NCBI GenBank assembly: GCA_017452445.1
Contig: JAFTMH010000003.1
Span: 1-64,000, forward strand
Direction of reading: 5' to 3'
DNA: 64,000 nt
DNA from: Clostridia bacterium
Lineage (GTDB): Bacteria > Bacillota > Clostridia > Christensenellales > UBA1242
Shown: in pieces, positions 42,901-52,022 of the stretch
How the letters are laid out: every line of letters begins with the position of its first letter
Position numbering within the stretch: position 1 is the stretch's first letter
Notes under the pieces: model-generated
What the model saw: the letters and a program-made list of their open reading frames with translations, nothing else
Told to the model about the DNA's origin: nothing
Databases searched by the model: none
Position numbers and translations under genes: made by a program

Positions 42901-45900
42901 TGCAATTGACGGAACAACACTTTCAGCAACATACGAAGCTGGCAGTGTTAAAGTAGTAGCAACGCTTTCAGATGAACAAGAAATCGTTGTAAAAGAACTT
43001 GCAACAAATGTTGAAGATTTGAAAGATGTTGTTGCAAAAGTTGACAATGTAAGAGAATATGTAGAAGCAAAACAATATGCATTTGACCTTAACGCACAAT
43101 ACAACAACATTGTGCTTAACGGAACAGCATATGTTGACTTGCTTGCCAACAAGTTTGCAATCAACGGACTTACAGTAGGACAAAACGAACTCAGCGTTGC
43201 ATACATTGATGGAGTAGCATACATTGCATATGCAGATTTGAAACTTCAAATTGCAGTAGACAGTGTAATGGAACTTGTAGATGTGATTATGCCAATCGTT
43301 GAAGCAAATGGAATGTCAACAGAAAGCGAAGGCGCAGACCTTGCAGAAATCTTGACAAAAGTGTTTGGCGAAGATGTAAGAGATCTTACAATCAATGCGG
43401 CACTTGAAAAGGTTGCTCTTGCTCTTGCTGGCACAATGAACAACATGACAGCAGGCGTAACATTCAATGGAAACAAAGTAGTTTCAGCAAACGCAACACT
43501 TACATTTGCTGACAACAAACTTGCAACAGTAAATGTAAACGCATACGATGCAGACATTGCTCTTGCAATTGTAGACTTTGCAGAAATTGAAATTGAAGCA
43601 AATGAATATTACAATCTTACAACAGGCCACAAAGGCACAGTAGAACTTACTGCAACAGTAGATGGCGAAGTTGTAAATGTGACAGCAGATGTAGAACTTC
43701 TTCTTAACAAAGAAATCTACCTTAAAGTTTCAACAACACTTGCAGGAGAATATATTGAAATCGCAGTGCTCAACAACAGAGCAACAATCTCAATTGGTGA
43801 AGTTGTTGTAGGCACAGATTTCAACAATGCAAAAGAGTTGGTTGAAACAATCTCAACAACATTCGGACTTGTAATGGGAAGCAGTGTGGCAATCGACATT
43901 GAAGAAATGCTTGAAACACTCGACCTTAACAAGATAAATGTTTTGGACATTGCAGGACTTACACTTGCAATTGACGGAACAACACTTTCAGCAACATACG
44001 AAGCTGGCACTGTTAAAGTAGTGGCAACACTTTCAGATGAACAAGAAATTGTTGTAAAAGAACTTGCAACAAATGTTGAAGACTTGAAAGATGTTGTTGC
44101 AAAAGTTGAAAATGTAAGAGAATATGTAGAAGCAAAACAATATGCATTTGACCTTAACGCACAATACAACAACATTGTGCTTAATGGAACAGCATATGTT
44201 GACTTGCTTGCCAACAAGTTTGCTCTTACAGGTTTGACTGTAGGACAAAACGAACTTAGCGTTGCATACATTGACGGAGTAGCATACATTGCATATGCAG
44301 ATTTGAAACTTCAAATTGCAGTAGACAATGTAATGGAACTTGTAGACGTGATTGTGCCAATCGTTGAAGCAAACGGAATGTCAACAGAAAGCGAAGGCGC
44401 AGACCTTGCAGAAATCTTGACAAAAGTGTTTGGCGAAGATGTAAGAGATCTTACAATCAATGCAGCACTTGAAAAGGTTGCACTTGCTCTTACTGGCACA
44501 ATGAACAACATGACAGCAGGTGTAACATTCAATGGAAGCAAAGTGGTTTCAGCAAACGCAACTCTTACATTTGCTGACAACAAACTTGCAACAGTAAATG
44601 TAAACGTATACGATGCAGACATTGCTCTTGCAATTGTAGACTTTGCAGAAATTGAAATTGAAGCAAATGAATATTACAATCTTACAACAGGCCACAAAGG
44701 CACAGTAGAACTTACTGCAACTGTAGATGGCGAAGTTGTAAATGTGACAGCAGATATTGAACTTCTTTTAAACAAAGATATCTACTTGAATATCTCAACA
44801 AAACTCTTTGGCGAAGATATTGAAATCGCAGTGCTCAACAACAGAGCAACAATCTCAATTGGCGAAGTTGTTGTAGGTGCAGATTTCAACAATGCAAAAG
44901 AGTTGGTTGAAACAATCTCAACAACATTCGGACTTGTAATGGGAAGCAGTGTGGCAATCGACATTGAAGAAATGCTTGAAACACTCGACCTTAACAAGAC
45001 AAATGTTTTGGACATTGCAGGACTTACACTTGCAATTGACGGAACAACACTTTCAGCAACATACGAAGCTGGCAGTGTTAAAGTAGTGGCAACACTTTCA
45101 GATGAACAAACAGTTGTAGCAAAAGAACTTGCAACAAATGTTGAAGACTTGAAAGATGTTGTTGCAAAAGTTGAAAATCTTAAAGATTATGTTGAAGCGG
45201 GAGTTTATGAATTTGACTTTGTTGCTCAATATAATGGTTGGGAATTTGAAGGCGCATTGAAATATGCAAATGACATCGTGACAATCACAGAAATGGTGGT
45301 TGCAGGTGCAAATGTTGATATTAGACTTGACCTTGCAAATATGAAAGTTTACTTTGCTTATGGCAATATGAAACTTGCGTTTGATATTCCACAAGGTGGA
45401 GAAAGTGAAAGTGCTGGTTCTTCAACAAGCATGGCAGATATTTTGCAAATGATTACAACTGACGAACTCGGTGTAGTGATTGACTTTGGCGTGTTTGATG
45501 AAATTGTGGATATGTTGAATACTTATAAAGTTTCTGATTATCTCGATAAGATTTTGCTTGCAATTTCTGGAAACGCAGATGCTCTTAAACTTTTGATTTC
45601 AAACGAAAAAGAATTGTCTTACTCAGACATTTTGACAGTTTTGATCAACTTTGTTGACAACAAGTTTGATTCGGCTTCAATCAGTGTTTACGACATTTTG
45701 AGCGCAAACATTATAAGAAGAGATGTTGCAGAATCTACAATCACAGCAATTGATACAACACAATACACAACAGACTTTGTAGAAGCTGCGCTTGATAGCT
45801 TGAGAGTTGAAGAAGGCGTTTATGCATTTAGCAGTGATTTGGCTGTAAGATACAGCACAAACACATTCTATGGCGACCTTACTTTGATGATGGTTTATGA

Positions 45901-48352
45901 CGAAACAAAAGAAGGCATGCTTGGACATTATATCCCTGCTGTTTCACTTTCGACAACAGCGCTTGGATTTAACACAAGAATCTATTTGATTGACCAAACA
46001 GTTTATCTTGATTTCAACGGCTTGCAACTTAAGGGTGATCTTGCAAAAGAAACTCTTGATGAAATTTTGACATTTGCAGAAACTCAATTTGGGGTTTCTT
46101 TGGGTGGCGAAACAGCAGCAGTGACAAAGGCAACAGAAGCATTTGCAGTGCTCTTGCCAGCAATTGATCAAATCTACGGTGCGTGGATTGACACACTTGG
46201 TGAAAATGGAATTCAAATCAACATCAAAGATGATTTGTGGTATCAAGAAAACTCAAGATTCTATGATATGGTTATCAAAGCAAATGTTGAAGTTTTGGGT
46301 GATATTGTTGCTCCGTCAGAAATCGTGATTGGTGCAAACATTGAAGATCCAAACACTATGTTGTATGATGACTATAGTGATGCTTGGCTTTCAAACGAAG
46401 ATGCTGAAGGAAACAAAGTTGTCTTCGAACAAGACATCACAAAAGATCTCAACTTTGCAGTTTATTTGACTGGCATTGATACAGGTCTCTTTGTTGATGC
46501 ACTTTCAACAACATTTGTTGGGGAAAATTACAAAGATATCACAGCGCTTAAATCATTCTATGGCACAACTGCTTTGACAGATTTTAATTCTTATAAAACA
46601 GTTTTGGAAATGGCAGATGCTGCTTATGAATATGGCGTAAGCAAGAAATATGAAATCGCAGTTGAGGGTTCTATCTCAGGAGCTAGCACAACTGACTTTA
46701 CCGGAACTAATCTTATGATTGAACTTGGAGATCTTCCAGAAATGGCAGAAGGAAGTTCGGCAATAGATTTGTTTAACAGCATGTATATCAAACTTCAAAG
46801 CAAGATTGATGTTACATTGAATGCTGGCACAGCAAATTCGGTAAGACATTTGGCTTCAGTATATTATGAAAGCGACAACACAAATTCGTTGTATGCAACT
46901 TATGCACATGGCAAGTATATTGGCGCAAATGATGTGCTTTCAGATGACTTGAAGGTTAAGTTTAAGTCAGAAAACCTTAGCGAAATTGTGGCAATGGTTC
47001 TTGCAGCACTTAATGTCGAATTGGGTGACACTGCAAATGATCAACTTGGACTTCCAGAAATCACAACAGACTTCTCATACATTCAAGGTTTGCTTGGTGT
47101 AGGTGGAGGCGATGTGAGTGGTGATGTTTCAGAAGTTGACAAAGCGTTGTCTTCAATTGAAAACGTTGCAAAAATGATTAAGCAACTCAGACTTGCAAAA
47201 ACCGAAATTGGCGAAACAGGTTTGTATCAAACTTCACTTTCAGCTTCTGTAGAATTTGGTGGAAGAATTGCTGAATTTGCAATAAGACTCAACGAAGAAA
47301 ACACTGCTGATGGAGTTGTTTTGAAACTTCGTGAAATTGCAATTGCAAATCTTGCATTTGGTGGCAGTGTTGCAAACATTACACTTAAACTTTCTGATTA
47401 TTCAGGAAACTACACATACAATACATCAGCAGAACATATCGACTTTAGCACATTGTCTTCTGTTGTTGATTATGGTGTAAACACACTCAACGCAAGACAT
47501 TTCAGCTATCAAGGAAAAATCAATGTAAATGCGGCTTCTATTGTAAAAGCAGACATTACATTTGATTTGGATGTCGAACTTGATGAAAAGGCAAGACCTA
47601 CAATTTATGCTCAATTCAGTTTGACAAAGAGTTTGATTGCGGGAGTTGCATTTACTGGCGATTCATTCGATCGAAGAATTTCAATCCTCGAATACAAAGA
47701 CGAACAGCTTAGTATGAAGAGATTTAACATCAAGCAAGCGACAGAAGGTGGATTCCTTGGAATGGGTGGAACTAAGTGGAATAAGATAACACAAGACAGT
47801 ATTTCAAAGAGTGTTTATGCAAAATCAGAAATTGGTGCAAATGTAACAAACATTATCAGAGATTTGTTTGGATTTGGATCTACTGTGATGGATCTTGTGA
47901 TTGGCATTATCAAAGATCTTAACATCAATCCATCTCTTGAAGGAGCATTGCTTGGTTACGCATCAAACAGCAGTGGATATGTATTTACTCTTGACGGACA
48001 AAACTTGTTGATTGAAGAAGGTGCTTCAACCAAAGCAGAAAACTTGGTTGTGACACTTGGCAAGGCAAACTACAACGGATATGCTTATGGCAAAGATGGA
48101 AATGCAATTGACAAGACATACAGTTTTGTGAGTGGCATTGACACTGTGATGAAACTTACAGGTGTTGAAGTTTCTCTTGACATTGATGAGATTTCAGTTT
48201 CTTCTGGTGCAAACGGAAGATGTAGCGAACTTATCAAACTTAGATCTTCATATAATGACACAACTTCTGGTGCAGAATATGGAAACAGATTTATCTATAC
48301 AAATGACTATTATCGCAAAAACTATATTCGCACAGTAGGTGGATTGTATTAA
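39950..48352 (+). CDS. Giant membrane-anchored repeat protein (2801 aa)
   Basis: Translation begins at ATG 39950 (AGGAGG seven bases before). A basic N-terminus precedes one membrane span at about residues 11-34 (FKTFALYIFVTLFMFFGYVQLF). The rest is a long extracellular chain of similar modules: each has a phrase like YAFDLNAQYNNIVLNGTAYV, then ELSVAYIDGVAYIAYADLKLQI, then strands and a helix, resembling LolA/LppX-type half-barrels. Residues about 682-1746 are three nearly identical 355-residue repeats. No LPxTG, wall-binding or C-terminal anchor is seen. It may be a bridging, lipid-carrier or adhesion protein. Confidence 0.72.
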   Translation: MRKPAQGNFVTKVFKTFALYIFVTLFMFFGYVQLFGDVKPPVLELPSGDAGAEDEGKFGAFVTNLMSLQNVVAEDVTIAFDGEEIDFSISGDAAFNLANSKLSCDLDLTYNGYTFDVGVVYVDPELYLTLENETYRFDLSAEFDAAAGTLDLTKVLGLVTKVVGIDTSFVDSIGDYLGIDFANLDMNALMNQLKIEEEVIVNNEKDPTDDQIKFTINFGSIIEAIIECDDQYNITSAIVRDIHFGKAGVVKVKLPSVEMNQASIADKIQIPTGDDIVDMTAATEYAGYASNLFANDFVEADATIKVGDKNYNAAIFYDSSVQPRIKIVANVEGIDVSVAYQNGIVYVDAEELKLSFDAEDFEKWETKLNQIFEHQTSKDVATFVKEYVNKLFGVEEGTDIKQEILNILGISFANVDSVNDYLPSSTQQTENSFVMSWDNSLNVQLVAAEQQLTQINVQYQNNLATITFVVADHGFDIAGQYYNLSNLLTVADVVDQVLTTQQVAGQISSTVSGVEVIADYVVDFASEIKVQISLDMLGEDIAIYANGNKIFVKIGEIVVEADVNEGESYLAKIDEVFETQLSGKLTDGEQIVPVEISAIVALVEEVLNTIKLYEAEGVLAVVEYMSHKATLSQNENVLTIDYANADIVANVTLSASEEEISIPTATDNMTDVLAKIENAKAYVEAKQYAFDLNAQYNNIVLNGTAYVDLLANKFALTGLTVGQNELSVAYIDGVAYIAYADLKLQIAVDNVMELVDVIMPIVEANGVTTSGEGADLAEILTKVFGEDVRDLTINAALEKVALALTGTVNNMTAGVTFNGNKVVSANATLTFADNKLATVNVNAYDTDIALAIVDFAEIEIEANEYYNLTTGHKGTVELTTTVDGEVVNVTTDIELLLNKDIYLNISTKLFGEDIEIIILNNRATISIGEVVVGTDFNNTKELVETISTTFEIAMGSSVAIDIEEMLETLDLNKTNVLDIAGLTLAIDGTTLSATYEAGSVKVVATLSDEQEIVVKELATNVEDLKDVVAKVDNVREYVEAKQYAFDLNAQYNNIVLNGTAYVDLLANKFAINGLTVGQNELSVAYIDGVAYIAYADLKLQIAVDSVMELVDVIMPIVEANGMSTESEGADLAEILTKVFGEDVRDLTINAALEKVALALAGTMNNMTAGVTFNGNKVVSANATLTFADNKLATVNVNAYDADIALAIVDFAEIEIEANEYYNLTTGHKGTVELTATVDGEVVNVTADVELLLNKEIYLKVSTTLAGEYIEIAVLNNRATISIGEVVVGTDFNNAKELVETISTTFGLVMGSSVAIDIEEMLETLDLNKINVLDIAGLTLAIDGTTLSATYEAGTVKVVATLSDEQEIVVKELATNVEDLKDVVAKVENVREYVEAKQYAFDLNAQYNNIVLNGTAYVDLLANKFALTGLTVGQNELSVAYIDGVAYIAYADLKLQIAVDNVMELVDVIVPIVEANGMSTESEGADLAEILTKVFGEDVRDLTINAALEKVALALTGTMNNMTAGVTFNGSKVVSANATLTFADNKLATVNVNVYDADIALAIVDFAEIEIEANEYYNLTTGHKGTVELTATVDGEVVNVTADIELLLNKDIYLNISTKLFGEDIEIAVLNNRATISIGEVVVGADFNNAKELVETISTTFGLVMGSSVAIDIEEMLETLDLNKTNVLDIAGLTLAIDGTTLSATYEAGSVKVVATLSDEQTVVAKELATNVEDLKDVVAKVENLKDYVEAGVYEFDFVAQYNGWEFEGALKYANDIVTITEMVVAGANVDIRLDLANMKVYFAYGNMKLAFDIPQGGESESAGSSTSMADILQMITTDELGVVIDFGVFDEIVDMLNTYKVSDYLDKILLAISGNADALKLLISNEKELSYSDILTVLINFVDNKFDSASISVYDILSANIIRRDVAESTITAIDTTQYTTDFVEAALDSLRVEEGVYAFSSDLAVRYSTNTFYGDLTLMMVYDETKEGMLGHYIPAVSLSTTALGFNTRIYLIDQTVYLDFNGLQLKGDLAKETLDEILTFAETQFGVSLGGETAAVTKATEAFAVLLPAIDQIYGAWIDTLGENGIQINIKDDLWYQENSRFYDMVIKANVEVLGDIVAPSEIVIGANIEDPNTMLYDDYSDAWLSNEDAEGNKVVFEQDITKDLNFAVYLTGIDTGLFVDALSTTFVGENYKDITALKSFYGTTALTDFNSYKTVLEMADAAYEYGVSKKYEIAVEGSISGASTTDFTGTNLMIELGDLPEMAEGSSAIDLFNSMYIKLQSKIDVTLNAGTANSVRHLASVYYESDNTNSLYATYAHGKYIGANDVLSDDLKVKFKSENLSEIVAMVLAALNVELGDTANDQLGLPEITTDFSYIQGLLGVGGGDVSGDVSEVDKALSSIENVAKMIKQLRLAKTEIGETGLYQTSLSASVEFGGRIAEFAIRLNEENTADGVVLKLREIAIANLAFGGSVANITLKLSDYSGNYTYNTSAEHIDFSTLSSVVDYGVNTLNARHFSYQGKINVNAASIVKADITFDLDVELDEKARPTIYAQFSLTKSLIAGVAFTGDSFDRRISILEYKDEQLSMKRFNIKQATEGGFLGMGGTKWNKITQDSISKSVYAKSEIGANVTNIIRDLFGFGSTVMDLVIGIIKDLNINPSLEGALLGYASNSSGYVFTLDGQNLLIEEGASTKAENLVVTLGKANYNGYAYGKDGNAIDKTYSFVSGIDTVMKLTGVEVSLDIDEISVSSGANGRCSELIKLRSSYNDTTSGAEYGNRFIYTNDYYRKNYIRTVGGLY
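41993..45187 (+). repeat. Three tandem 1065-bp repeats inside the giant gene
   Basis: The same sequence TATGTAGAAGCAAAACAATA starts at 41993, 43058 and 44123, exactly 1065 bp (355 codons) apart. Long stretches are identical or nearly so, with differences mostly silent. The copy after 45188 is clearly diverged (TATGTTGAAGCGGGAGTT). Such young duplications are prone to recombination and to assembly collapse. Confidence 0.93.
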
Positions 48353-48383
48353 AAAAAAGAAGGATTTATTCCTTCTTTTTTTT
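48351..48383 (+). terminator. Rho-independent terminator of the giant operon
   Basis: AAAAAAAAGAAGGA pairs with TCCTTCTTTTTTTT around TTTAT. Confidence 0.9.
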
Positions 48384-48471
48384 GAGTTTGTGTTTTAATG
48401 AATATAGTTTCAAAAAATGCAAAAACGGGCAAAAATGCCGTAATTTTGCTGATTTTTGATATGTTTTCAAC

Positions 48472-48509
48472 AAAAAAAGAACTTGCAATCAAAACAAGTT
48501 CTTTTTTTT
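48472..48509. terminator. Terminator of the hisS-metG operon
   Basis: AAAAAAGAACTTG pairs with CAAGTTCTTTTTT around CAATCAAAA; with A- and T-runs it works in both directions. A further small hairpin ACGGGCA/TGCCGT lies at 48424-48441. Confidence 0.88.
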
Positions 48510-48521
48510 AATTAAATTTAA

Positions 48522-50216
48522 TTATTTTGAAAATGTTGCTTTGTATCTTTCAATTGTTTCATCATCAATTCTTGCAAACAATGGTTTTGGCAAGTTTACT
48601 TTGTGAGTTTTTGAAACATTGATTTTTGAAGCATCTTCCCACTTGTCTGCATCAGCAGGTGTGCCAGCAAAGGCAAGTTGTTCTGTCCAGATTTCTGTTG
48701 TTCTGTTTGGCATAATTGGGCTTGCAACAATTGCAAGTGATTTTGCCATGTTCAAGCAGAGATACAAAACTTTTCTTGCACCTTCAATGTCACCATTTTT
48801 GATGAGTGTCCAAGGTGCACTCTTTTCAAGGTAAGTGTTTCCGATTGATGCAAATCTCAAAATTTCTTTGTAAGCGGCTCTAAATTCTGTCTTTGCAAAC
48901 AAGTCAGCAATTTGTCCTGGAAGTGTTGTGATTGCTTCAACCATTTCATTGTCGTTTTCGTTGAGATCGTTTTTGATGTCTTCAAAATCGATTGCAAGTT
49001 CGCCAGCAAAGTTTTTGTTGATCATGTTGAGTGTTCTGTTGAAGAAGTTGCCGTATTTGCCTACGAGTTCGGCATTTGTGTTGAGTTTAAATCCTTCATA
49101 AGTGAAGTCGCTGTCTTTGTTTTCTGGGAAAATAGAAACCAAATATGCTCTCAAAGCGTCAATGTCGATGTCGCTGTCAAACAAACTGTCGCAGAAAATT
49201 CCGATCTTTTTAGATTTAGAGAATTTTTGTCCTTCAAAGTTGAGGAAGTTGAATCCAACAACATTTTCTGCAAGGTTATATTTTTTGCAAGCAAGTTCCA
49301 TACTTGGGAAGAATACTGCGTGGAAGTCGATGTTGTCTTTTCCGATAAAGTTGTAAATTTCGCAATCTTTGTTTTGCCATCTATCTTTTACCATTTCGTC
49401 GCCACCAAGTTCTTTTGTGATTGAAATGTAGCCGATAGGGGCATCAAACCAAACATAGAAAACTTTGTCTTCGTATCCTTCAAGTGGCACTTTGATTCCC
49501 CAAGGGATATCTCTTGTGATGCAACGAGGTTTAAGGCCTTCTTTAAACCATTTGTTTGTCATGCTGTAAACATGTGGTCTCCAAATGTCTTTTTTGCTTT
49601 CTACCCATGCTTGAAGTTGTGGTTGGAGTTTGTCGAGTGAAATGTAGATGTGTTTTGTTGTTTTCTTAACTGCATCTTTTCCACAGAATGAGCATTTTGG
49701 ATTTTTCAATTCGTCAAGTTCGTAAGTCTTTCCACACTTGTCGCATTGGTCTCCGTATGCTTTGTCATAACCACAATATGGACATTCGCCATAAACAAAT
49801 CTGTCTGCAAGCGCAACTTTGTCGTGTTCGCAGAAGAGCATGTTTGTTTCTTGTTCTACTGTATAGCCATTTTTGTAAATTTCGTTGAAGAAGTCGATTG
49901 TTACATCTTTGTGAGTTTGTGTGTTTGTTCCACTAAAAATATCAAAGTCGATGCAAAGCTTTTCTGCAATCTTCTTCATTTTTCCGTTCATTTGTGCAAT
50001 ATAGTCAGAAGGTTCCATGCCAGCTTCTTTTGCTGAGATGTAACTTGTTGTGCCGTGGTCATCTGTTCCACTTACATAAACTACATCATTTCCGTATGTC
50101 TTGTGAAATCTTTTGAATACATCACCAGGAAGCCAACATCCTACAACATGGCCAAGGTGAGGGAGCCCATTTACATACAAAAGGGCAGAAGTAACTAAAA
50201 TTTTTTTCTTTTCCAT
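48522..50216 (-). CDS. metG: Methionyl-tRNA synthetase, short form
   Basis: This 564-residue class I enzyme charges tRNA-Met. The ATP site is NGLPHLGHVVG (HIGH-like) and GQKFSKSKKIG (KMSKS-like). Zinc knuckles are CPYCG, CDKCG and CSFCG. The protein ends after the anticodon-binding helical part, and the C-terminal EMAP/tRNA-binding domain of longer forms is absent. Ribosome site AAGGAAA precedes ATG. It lies 67 bases behind hisS with no terminator between. Confidence 0.97.
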   Translation of the reverse strand: MEKKKILVTSALLYVNGLPHLGHVVGCWLPGDVFKRFHKTYGNDVVYVSGTDDHGTTSYISAKEAGMEPSDYIAQMNGKMKKIAEKLCIDFDIFSGTNTQTHKDVTIDFFNEIYKNGYTVEQETNMLFCEHDKVALADRFVYGECPYCGYDKAYGDQCDKCGKTYELDELKNPKCSFCGKDAVKKTTKHIYISLDKLQPQLQAWVESKKDIWRPHVYSMTNKWFKEGLKPRCITRDIPWGIKVPLEGYEDKVFYVWFDAPIGYISITKELGGDEMVKDRWQNKDCEIYNFIGKDNIDFHAVFFPSMELACKKYNLAENVVGFNFLNFEGQKFSKSKKIGIFCDSLFDSDIDIDALRAYLVSIFPENKDSDFTYEGFKLNTNAELVGKYGNFFNRTLNMINKNFAGELAIDFEDIKNDLNENDNEMVEAITTLPGQIADLFAKTEFRAAYKEILRFASIGNTYLEKSAPWTLIKNGDIEGARKVLYLCLNMAKSLAIVASPIMPNRTTEIWTEQLAFAGTPADADKWEDASKINVSKTHKVNLPKPLFARIDDETIERYKATFSK

Positions 50217-50283
50217 AATATTTTATATTTCCTTTTATTTCTTAAATTGTTGATTTTGCGATTGTTTTTTTGTTGTGTAAGGT

Positions 50284-51609
50284 TTACTTGCACATTCGAT
50301 CGCTTTTAATCTTTTCAACAATTTTTTCAATAGAAAGTTTTTCTTGCTCTGAAGTTGTCATATCTTTCAAAGTGTATTGTTGTGTTGCAACTTCTTCTTC
50401 GCCAACAATGACAACATATTTGATTTGTCTTCTGTTTGCTTCTTTCATTTTTGATTTGAAAGATTTGTTTTCATAGAAACTTTCTGCCTTGATGTCTTCT
50501 TTTCTCAAATCAGCAACAAGTTTAAGTCCTGCATCAAATGTGTCGTCAAATGTGATGATTGCGCAATCAATGTCGTTTGCAAGTGCTGTGTCAAAATATC
50601 CTTCTTGTTTTGACAAAAGGTCAAACAATCTTGTCACGCCAACACTCATTCCAACGCCAGGCATCTTTTTGTCTGAGAAGTAACTGCACAGGTTTTCAAA
50701 TCTTCCACCACCACCAAGGGCGCTTGTAACTTCGCTGTTTTTCAAAAATGCTTCAAAAACAGTGCCGGTATAATAGTTGTGTCCACGAATGATAGACAAA
50801 TCATAAATCACAGCTTTTGAGCCCATCAATTGCAAATATTTGTCTGTTTCTTGCAATTCGCTAAGACCAAGTTGGAAGAGTTCGTTTTGGCAGAAATTGG
50901 TCAAGTTTTGATTGATTTCTGTGATGCTTCCTGTTGTTTTTGTAAGGTTGATAATGTTGTTGCATTGTTGTTCGGTCAATCCAATTTCTGCAAGCATGTT
51001 TACTGCTTCTTCAAATGGGATTTTTGAAAGTTTGTCCAAAACAATCAAAATGTCGTTTGTCTTGTCTTCTTTTTCAATTTCTTGAATGTAACCACTCAAA
51101 ATCTTTCTGTTTGAAACTCTGATTTCAACATCAAGGTTGAGTGCATTGAAGCATTTTTCAAAAAGATTTACACATTCGGCATCTGCCACCATAGACAAGG
51201 TTTCATTTCCAATGATGTCTGCGTCACATTGATAAAACTCTCTGAAACGGCCCTTTTGAGGTCTTTCGCCACGGTAAACTTTTCCGATTTGGTATCTTTT
51301 GAATGGAAACGCCAATTCTTCTTTATGCATAGAAACAAATCTCGCAAGTGGGACAGTAAGGTCATATCTCATGCACATGTCTGTCGAACCTTTTGTGAAG
51401 CGATAAACTTCTTTGTCTGTATCGCCACCACTTTTTGCAAGCAACGCTTCGCTGTATTCCAAAACAGGGGTGTCAAGTGGCACGAAGCAGTTTTGTTTGA
51501 ACACTTCTTCCAACTTGTTGAGGATTGAAGAAAAGAGGATTTGTTCTTTTGGCATCAATTCCCAAAAACCTTGAAGCTTTTTTGGTGTTATCAAGTTTTT
51601 CTTTTCCAT
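50284..51609 (-). CDS. hisS: Histidyl-tRNA synthetase
   Basis: This 441-residue class II enzyme shows motif 2 in RGERPQKGRFREFYQCDADIIG, the HisA motif in RGHNYYTGTVFEAF and motif 3 in ALGGGGRFENL. The C-terminal anticodon domain starts at about 350. The start follows ATAGGAG. It heads a probable operon with metG. Its promoter contains palindromic CTATATATAG boxes. The upstream 413 bases hold a DnaA-box cluster. Confidence 0.97.
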   Translation of the reverse strand: MEKKNLITPKKLQGFWELMPKEQILFSSILNKLEEVFKQNCFVPLDTPVLEYSEALLAKSGGDTDKEVYRFTKGSTDMCMRYDLTVPLARFVSMHKEELAFPFKRYQIGKVYRGERPQKGRFREFYQCDADIIGNETLSMVADAECVNLFEKCFNALNLDVEIRVSNRKILSGYIQEIEKEDKTNDILIVLDKLSKIPFEEAVNMLAEIGLTEQQCNNIINLTKTTGSITEINQNLTNFCQNELFQLGLSELQETDKYLQLMGSKAVIYDLSIIRGHNYYTGTVFEAFLKNSEVTSALGGGGRFENLCSYFSDKKMPGVGMSVGVTRLFDLLSKQEGYFDTALANDIDCAIITFDDTFDAGLKLVADLRKEDIKAESFYENKSFKSKMKEANRRQIKYVVIVGEEEVATQQYTLKDMTTSEQEKLSIEKIVEKIKSDRMCK

Positions 51610-51635
51610 GGAAATTCTCCTATAAATTTTCTGTT

Positions 51636-51686
51636 ATTTTACTCTATATATAGACCTATTGTCAATAGAAAGCAACTATATATAGA
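51636..51686 (-). promoter_or_regulatory. hisS promoter with two CTATATATAG palindromes
   Basis: Read on the minus strand: TTGACA (51660-51665), 18 bases, TAAAAT (51636-51641). A palindrome CTATATATAG (51644-51653) sits in the spacer and an identical one (51676-51685) just upstream of the -35, 32 bp (about three helical turns) apart. This is a typical layout for a dimeric repressor or two-site regulator. No T-box is seen. Confidence 0.6.
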
Positions 51687-51725
51687 TGGCTGTTTTTTGT
51701 GTTATTTTGCATAAAAATGCGAAAA

Positions 51726-51960
51726 AATCTTTACACATTCAGTTTCCACTTTTCCACAAATTCATAATTATACACAACTTTTCATTTTTATTCAAAGGTT
51801 GATTTATGTGGATAAGTGGGGATAAGTATGATAAGTTATCCACATTTCCACACTTTTCCACATAAAAAAGTGGTCAAAATGTGAAAAGGGTGGGTTTTTG
51901 CTTGTGGACAATGTGTATAACTTTTTTTAATCAATTTATAAAATTCGACAATTTTTGCAT
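51726..51960. other. oriC: Candidate replication origin: DnaA-box cluster
   Basis: Perfect boxes (TTATNCACA) are at 51768-51776, 51836-51844, and on the minus strand at 51807-51815 and 51912-51920. One-mismatch boxes are at 51750-51758, 51817-51825, 51854-51862 and 51903-51911, and there are further TTTCCACA runs. GATAAGT is repeated at 51811, 51821 and 51830. An AT-rich stretch that could unwind follows (51920-51960). Four perfect boxes in 155 bp are far beyond chance. gyrA and gyrB lie 2-7 kb away, as in origin regions. However, dnaA and dnaN are not present and neighbouring genes mostly point inward. A DnaA-binding titration or control site is the alternative. Confidence 0.65.
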
Positions 51961-52022
51961 AAACAAAAATGTCAAGTTTTTTGATATAATTTTTATGCAT
52001 TGTTTTTGTATATAAATACAAT

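Noticed and set aside
42181..44622. Long minus-strand open frames opposite the giant gene
   Set aside because: They recur with the 1065-bp repeats, are serine-rich mirror frames of the coding strand and have no ribosome sites.
51640..51690. dif-like recombination site, which would fit convergent genes
   Set aside because: The CTATATATAG palindromes do not have the two 11-bp arms and 6-bp centre of a XerCD site.
51610..51725. T-box riboswitch before hisS-metG
   Set aside because: No specifier loop, T-box sequence or terminator/antiterminator pair is seen, and the leader from the promoter is only about 25 bases.
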